In this document: piece by piece, positions 58,600 to 64,000 of the stretch
Position numbering within the stretch: position 1 is the stretch's first letter
How the letters are laid out: the number at the start of each line of letters is the position of its first letter
Assembly: GCA_946807835.1 (NCBI GenBank)
Contig: OX327683.1
Span: 35,151,001 to 35,215,000, forward strand
Length of the DNA: 64,000 nucleotides
Direction: 5' to 3'
From: Ailanthus altissimus
Taxonomy: Eukaryota; Streptophyta; Magnoliopsida; Sapindales; Simaroubaceae
Notes under the pieces: model-generated
Databases searched by the model: none
Told to the model about the DNA's origin: nothing
Seen by the model: only the letters and a program-made list of their open reading frames with translations
Program-made: the position numbers and the translations under genes

Positions 58600-59134
58600 C
58601 TAATCGCCATGAAGATGCTTTTAGGGTATCCGAAAAAATCAACTCTCTGCTTCATGCATAAGCAATTATGTGTTTTATTCTTCTCTCAGGAAATTTGGCA
58701 AAAGGTTCTTCGAACTTGTCAACTTGATCGTCGGCCATAAAATTGGAGAATGGAAGTTTCTTTCTTCTGCAGGAAAACTCAGGGCAAATCTCTCTTGAGT
58801 AAGATTCACAGGGTCTCTTTCTGCACTTCAATCTACTTCATATAGTTGGAGCGAAATTAGGTAGTGTTTCATCAAAAAAAACCCTTCTACTACTGTTGTC
58901 TTCCAAAACATTAAAGACGCTGTCTGTATTAGGTGTTTTAGTGCTCTAAATAGTCAAAACATAGATCATATTGTAAACAGGTGGTGAGTCACCCTCAGTT
59001 CTTTGTGTCTTTCCGTGTTTCTTTTAGAGATGTACTAAACTTGAGTTCTTTACACTTTATGTATAGACTGCTTAAGTGTACTTTGTTGTATTTACCAATA
59101 AACTCCTTTTGGATAATTACCAAAAAAAAATTAT
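58600..59134 (+). mobile_element. 3' fragment of a LINE with poly(A) tail
   Basis: Broken frames encode IWQKVLRTCQLDRR and RVSFCTSIYFIWLERN-like text, the same zinc-binding end of ORF2 as at 44585-45117. They are followed by a 3' untranslated tail with ACTTTGTTGTATTTACCAAT and a run of A (about 59124-59133). It lies just downstream of the duplicated upstream segment and before the ankyrin region, so it probably inserted into the kinase gene's first part. Confidence 0.7.
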
Positions 59135-59534
59135 GTGTTTGATTTATTTCAGCCACATCGCATATCGTGCTTTTGCTATTCCAAATCCCAATTTCGATTA
59201 TTGGATCGCAGACGATTTCAAACCTCCATCTAATCTTGCAAAAGTAGGTTTAGTTGTTTTTTAATTGCAATATGAGTGTTTGGTTTGTTCGAATCCTGAA
59301 AAAAAAAAATTAATTCTTAGGATAATAAAAATAACACTTTCAATTTACATTAAATTTTGCAATCCAAATGTTAAATTTGTTCGGTTCTTAAGAAAATAAG
59401 GAATTGACAGAAAAATAATAATAAATGTAAATACCCATTTTAACAAAGATTGATGCAAATTTAAAGTAAATCTATCATGCAGCGAATTATTTATCTACTT
59501 TATGTTGTAAGTAAAGGACAATTTAATGGAGGAT

Positions 59535-61800
59535 GCAGGCACAAATGTTTGACTCGAAAGGCCCTTACAGACTGCTTCATTGTTCAAGTAATGGAGAATA
59601 GAGCAGGGGTGTTACAGGGAATTAGAGACAAAGTGTAGAACTCAATCTAGCTGACTGTGACAAGAGAACAGCTCTTCATTTGGCATCAAGTTAAGGTCGC
59701 GACGAAATTGTTCGTTTACTTCTTGGGGAAGGAGCTGATGTCAACTCCTTAGATCGTTGGGGTCGTACTGTGAGTGTTCTAATTCACGCTTTTGCATGAA
59801 ATTTACATGTTCAATGTAGTGAATGTTAGATATAGCATCTTTGGATTTTGTTAATATATGTCAGAATATCAAGAAAACCAACTATTTGCCCGGTTCATGC
59901 GACTAATATGATACTATTAATAATGTAATTGGATCCCGTTTTCTGTGTTGCTTGAGACAGGTGGAGCTTGACTTGCATACTCCTTGCTATAAGAATGATC
60001 ATTCTGAAGTGAGCATGGATGAAGCAATACTTATTGGAGAAGTAATTTATTGTTTTATTTGCTCTTTCTGTACTGGAACTTCAATATTAATTTTTGTTTC
60101 ATTTCAATTGTTGAAAACAGATAATGTAATCTTGTAATATCATCATCGCGTTGCTTCTCATAGTAGTTGAAATCAAGACTTAGATCATTGAGTTGATCAT
60201 GGATATTTCTGACAACAATGCAATGATTGCCATCATACTGCCTTGAATGTTGAAAATTTACAGCTGCATGTAATAATACAATTTGACATTCTTGGTACAC
60301 ATATCACATTAATTGTTATTGGTGCATTATTCTTGTTTGAATATATCCATATACATTTTAATTTCTATTAAATAATGTTATGGGCTGCTTCCTTCTGAGA
60401 CCTTGTAGAGGAATGAATTAACTCCATCAGCACAAAGCACATGCTGTAATACTCCGAGATTTGACACCCAGGTATTCCAATGTATATCTTTCAATCAATG
60501 CCATGTTGAGTGCATATAACTTAGGAATCTTTAGATGGCAGACCATAATTTAACCAAGCATTTGGCTACGAGTGTATTAAACAATTCCCGGAACCCCTTA
60601 AAAGTTTATATCATTCTTTTTGGGGAGTCGCAGCAATGTGCTACAAGAGGAAGCATGGCACCTCCAGGTCACAGACTTTGGATTGAGCAAAATCACACAA
60701 GAAAAAGATTCATATGGTTACAAAATGAACCGAGGAACTGGTTCATGTAATTTTCTATCTTACTGAAAGTTTAAGCTTTTCTAAAATTTGAAAGCTTGTT
60801 TAGATGCTCTTCATTGCATTTACAGATCGTTAATGGCACCTGAAGTTTATCATTGAGAATTTTATGGGAAGAGTCTCAAATGTCCTCTCCTTTGCTCTAG
60901 TAGCCCATGACCATGAGGTAACCTTAAGAACAACTTTGCACTTTGCCATATATTTGCAACTGATCCAGCTGATGCACTTGTCTTTTACAATTTATTTGAG
61001 ATATTATGCATGGCAGATCAAGTGTGAGTGTTTTTGATGTGTCATATGTGGTCATGATTTTGCTTTTGCTTACAGATTGGAGAAACTGCAGTACAGTTTG
61101 CAGACAGGCGGGCATATGAAGATTCCCCACCTCTTGTTTCAACTTTATACCCTGAACCAATCAAAGTATGAGTTCTGTTGGATTGCTTCCCTTGTTGCAA
61201 TTTGTTAGCGAACACCAAAATAACCTGTTATTGCAAATGGCACTCCAATATTTGGGCCTTAGAATGGACATAAAGAAAGACATGCCCCTAGAATACATAC
61301 AGCTAAACGATGATCAATGCAGCTACCAAATTGAGTTGGTAGACTAAATTTACACTGTTTGAGACTGCAATTCCTCCAAAACATTGATCAGTATTTTGGT
61401 GCTGACGAGAGGCTAGTACTTTGACACTATGGTGCGAAAGACAATACTGATCCCATGCCAATCTTGTTCACGAATAACCTTTCCACATTATATTACAATC
61501 ATCCTCCTTTCATACAATAACCTTGAGATGTAGATCTGGAACCAAACTAGATTATTTTTGCCAATAACTTTTAATTGAAACTCATGTTTATGTTGCATAA
61601 TTAATTTGTCTATTTATCCATTTTTCAAAATAGGATTCTGCGAGAATGCTGGCACATGAATCCAGACTGCCGACCAACATTCGAAGAGATAACCTCAGGG
61701 CTATAGAGGATATCCAAGGGATTTTGCAAAAGAAAGAAACGATACCATCCTGCTGCGGTTGTGGATCTCATAAGGCGACATTAATAGCAGAACATATATT
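59535..61800 (+). pseudogene. Decayed ankyrin-repeat serine/threonine kinase (integrin-linked-kinase-like, TKL group)
   Basis: Fragments appear in the right order but interrupted by stops and frame changes. An ankyrin repeat at about 59650-59770 reads RTALHLASS, then a TAA near 59692, then DEIVRLLLGEGADVN and LDRWGRT. A linker with VSMDEAILIGE lies at about 60005-60040 (start of the kinase lobe). The ATP lobe is absent. RGMN-stop-LHQHKAH and ILRDLTPR follow near 60400-60470 (catalytic loop with HRD altered to LRD). The activation segment HLQVTDFGLSKITQEKDSYG lies near 60660-60720 and MAPEVYH near 60835-60855. VLSFALVAHD is at about 60880, and ECWHMNPDCRPTFEEI near 61640-61690. Loss of the ATP-binding lobe and many stops make it non-functional. 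Confidence 0.8.
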
Positions 61801-62503
61801 CTCTTATTCTTATACACACCTTTTCATCATAATTTAATGGTACTGGATGTTTCCCCTTGGCACCGTGTCTTCTCCCACCATTATAACCATAGGGTTTTGT
61901 ACAAACATCTTATGGGGATTTAGTTATACATGGACATTTGGTCTTCATGATGAATCTTATTGTTTTTGTATGCATTATTAGAAACCTGCTTATTCTAGCT
62001 AGTTGGTTCTGAGATCTTTAACATGTATTGGTAATTTGCTTTTTTTTTTTTTTGTCTTAATACTGGAGAGAGGAATTCAAATTTAGAATTTTCATTTCAG
62101 TAAAAAAATAATACATTACAAATCCTTTACCACCAGACTATTCAAGCAAGTGCGGTAATTTATAATTGTTTAGTAAACTATGCATCCGAGTCTTGATTAT
62201 GCATCAAAGCTAGCAATAGTATTCAGAGCACTGCCACTTTCTTCGATTGCCCATTATCGTATCATCTCTCAACAGCAACTGAAAGTAATGAGTCTAATGA
62301 CGCGCTGAAATTAATTGTGCTTACAATTTTTTTTTTCCTTATTCCGATTCTTTCTTTTTTAAATCAAATGCAAAGAGAATTGCATGAATCTCGTAAAATG
62401 CTTAACAGGAAAAATCTTTCGAAATTTGTTCGTCTGTTTTGTGCGAACAAATTCTTCGATGTCAATACTAGAATATAACAGAATGAGGGCAATTATACAA
62501 ATT
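61801..62503. other. Spacer between the kinase remnant and the tRNA gene
   Basis: No gene was recognised. Homopolymer T runs occur at 62040 and 62328. Confidence 0.45.
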
Positions 62504-62577
62504 GTCTGGGTGGTGTAGTTGGTTATCACGCTAGTCTCACACACTAGAGGTCCCCGGTTCGAACCCGGGCTCAGACA
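62504..62577 (+). tRNA. tRNA-Val (anticodon CAC)
   Basis: A 74-nt sequence that folds as a cloverleaf. The acceptor stem GTCTGGG pairs with CTCAGAC (one G-T). The anticodon stem CTAGT/ACTAG encloses the loop CTCACAC with anticodon CAC. The T arm carries GGTTCGAACC with strong pairing (CCCGG/CCGGG). Box A and box B are intact and a T-run terminator starts at 62579. No intron. Reads valine codon GUG. Confidence 0.97.
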
Positions 62578-62779
62578 TTTTTTACTTTTAGCACTGTAAT
62601 TAAGTACCATCTAACTCACTTTATATATATTTACTTTTGCTCAGACATAGACCATTAGTTTACCTGGCATTTTTGGTCGGTGTGAGCATTTTCTGATTTC
62701 GCCCAACAAAGCATACTCAAAACACTTCCATAGTTTCTTCCCCGTTTCTTTTATGCATCTTCATCGCCTATACAACACG

Positions 62780-63000
62780 TCACCAAACTTGTATGCAATC
62801 AAATTTCAAAATCTTGGTTTTGCAATTCACTGAAAAAGAATGATCAAATCACCAATTAGTTTGAGAAAATGTACTGTTGTGGTTAGGATTAGATGATGAG
62901 TGGTTTTCCACGAGGAGGTTGGTGGAGTTTGCTAGAAAGGCAATTGGCTGTACCAGTCCCAACCCATTGGTGGGTTGCGTCATTGTGAAATATGGCAAGT
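62780..63000 (+). pseudogene. Fragment of the riboflavin-biosynthesis deaminase PYRD
   Basis: At about 62886-63000 the frame LDDEWFSTRRLVEFARKAIG, continued by CTSPNPLVGCVIVKYGK, closely resembles the start of the deaminase domain of plant PYRD (RibD-like; deaminates the pyrimidine intermediate in flavin synthesis). The match ends where the family continues with the zinc-binding HAE region, which is absent here. Frame breaks precede it and no clear donor site follows. Just after, at 63010-63030, part of the fragment (CAATTGGCTGTAC..GTCCCAAC) is repeated imperfectly. A genuine exon of an otherwise unseen gene is less likely. Confidence 0.6.
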
Positions 63001-63504
63001 TTTTTGACAATTGGCTGTACTTGTCCCAACTTTTTAAGTCAAATATATGTATTTGGCGATCGAGTTGATATTTCTTTTTTAATTTTTATTTTTTATAAAT
63101 CACGTCGTTTAAGAAAAAGATCAAGTGTTACAAGAATTATGAAATTCATAGATTATATGAATTATGAAAGTTATGAATATAAGTTATGAATTGTATGAAA
63201 GTAAAAAAAATATTTTTTTTAAGAAAAAATATAAAAAAATGTTATATAGAAGTTATTTAGTGGAGTAAGAGTTGTAAGATAGCTATTAAAAAATATATAA
63301 AATTTTAGATTATGTAAAGTAGTTACATTTATCTTATATTTAAATTTGATGTATAAAAGATATATATATTAAAAAAAAAATTCTTATAATTTGTTTTTCA
63401 CTTTAAGAAAACAAAATTTTATTCATTTGTAATACATTCTAATCCAACGAAAATACTAAACTATTTAGCAATTTAATTAAGTTTTGACTGGACCTATCAT
63501 TATC
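63001..63504. other. AT-rich spacer
   Basis: Low-complexity AT-rich DNA with repeats of TTATGAAT near 63140-63190. No gene was seen. Confidence 0.5.
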
Positions 63505-64000
63505 CCCAACTTGGGTCCATCTTGATTTTCTCATTTTATAATGATTGAAATACCCTTCCGTTGCATTTCAAAATTTCAATATTTTAAGGGTACTCTGGTC
63601 ATTAAAGATAGATGTGGGACCGGTTTATCTAAATGGAAAAGTTATGTATTTATGTGAGAAAACATGAGGAATAAGGAAACCGGATGTTGCTGTCAAACAG
63701 CGTCCTATCAGCGCAAACTCTTCCCATGCTCGCGCGTTAAAACCCCACGTTGACCTCCGCGCCAAAAAGAAGTTCAAAGACGTTCTACTGAATGTCGGGT
63801 ATCAAAGCTGTTTGGTTGTTTAGAAAGCGGAGGAATATTTTCTCAGGAACTAAACAGATGGTTAGCCCTAACCCTAACTTTAATTTTTTTTTTGTTCTCT
63901 TGGTTTTACTCAGGAATTGAACAATTCATTAACCTTAAGCCTAACTTCAACTTTTTTTTTAATCGGAGAAATCTAGGAACTGATATTTACTTCATTCTTT
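63505..64000 (+). repeat. Second copy of the kinase-upstream segment, running to the window edge
   Basis: Same order of shared blocks as 58010-58560, including CGCGCCAAAAAGAAGTTC, CTACTGAATGTCGGGTATC, CTGTTTGGTTGTTTAG and GATATTTACTTCATTCTTT just before the window ends. If the copy continues, a relative of the ankyrin kinase may start to the right of the window. Confidence 0.8.

Overview
This is nuclear DNA from a eudicot plant. Its AT-rich spacers, many short exons with GT-AG introns, plant-specific gene families (GL3/EGL3-type bHLH, BZR1-domain beta-amylase, SKIP4-type F-box/kelch), plant LTR retrotransposons and a plant tRNA-Val support this. The species cannot be fixed from the sequence alone. 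Exon models were built by reading splice sites and reading-frame continuity by eye, so coding spans are firmer than transcript ends.

Layout. Positions 1-1812 hold the 5' part of a GL3/EGL3-type bHLH regulator on the minus strand, cut by the window edge. From 2 to 18.4 kb is a transposon-rich desert: a possible inverted-repeat element (about 3.0-3.7 kb), a complete miniature LTR element (TRIM, 5535-6028), a young internally deleted Ty3/gypsy-type element with LTRs that read identical (7469-11058), and an old decayed Ty1/copia element (about 13019-18418). From 18.9 to 35.5 kb are two beta-amylase genes in tandem on the plus strand: a plastid BAM2-type enzyme (19826-24377) and a BAM7-type protein with an N-terminal BZR1 DNA-binding domain (29573-35543). 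Then come a class 3 lipase (36386-39362, minus), ribosomal protein eL36 (41713-42399, plus), a LINE remnant, a peroxisomal acyl-CoA thioesterase with a cyclic-nucleotide-binding domain (45624-51494, plus), a SKIP4-like F-box/kelch gene with an apparent frameshift (53439-54876, plus) and a conserved plant gene of unknown function (55848-57537, minus). The right end holds a decayed ankyrin-repeat kinase, a tRNA-Val(CAC), a fragment of the riboflavin-pathway deaminase PYRD, and a second copy of the DNA found upstream of the kinase remnant.

The most interesting part is the BAM2/BAM7 pair. The first exon of the BAM2-type gene (start of protein MVTSS) is recognisably homologous to the middle of exon 2 of the BAM7-type gene (internal MVTSS at residue 161). 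This suggests that the plastid enzyme gene derives from an internal start of a BAM7-like ancestor. The BAM2 upstream region carries an exact CACGTGTG, the element reported to be bound by BZR1-BAM proteins, so the neighbouring BAM7 could be a local regulator of the enzyme gene. The BAM2 leader contains a duplicated stretch with small upstream reading frames, one overlapping the main start. The BAM7 leader contains a perfectly spaced 122-bp tandem duplication.
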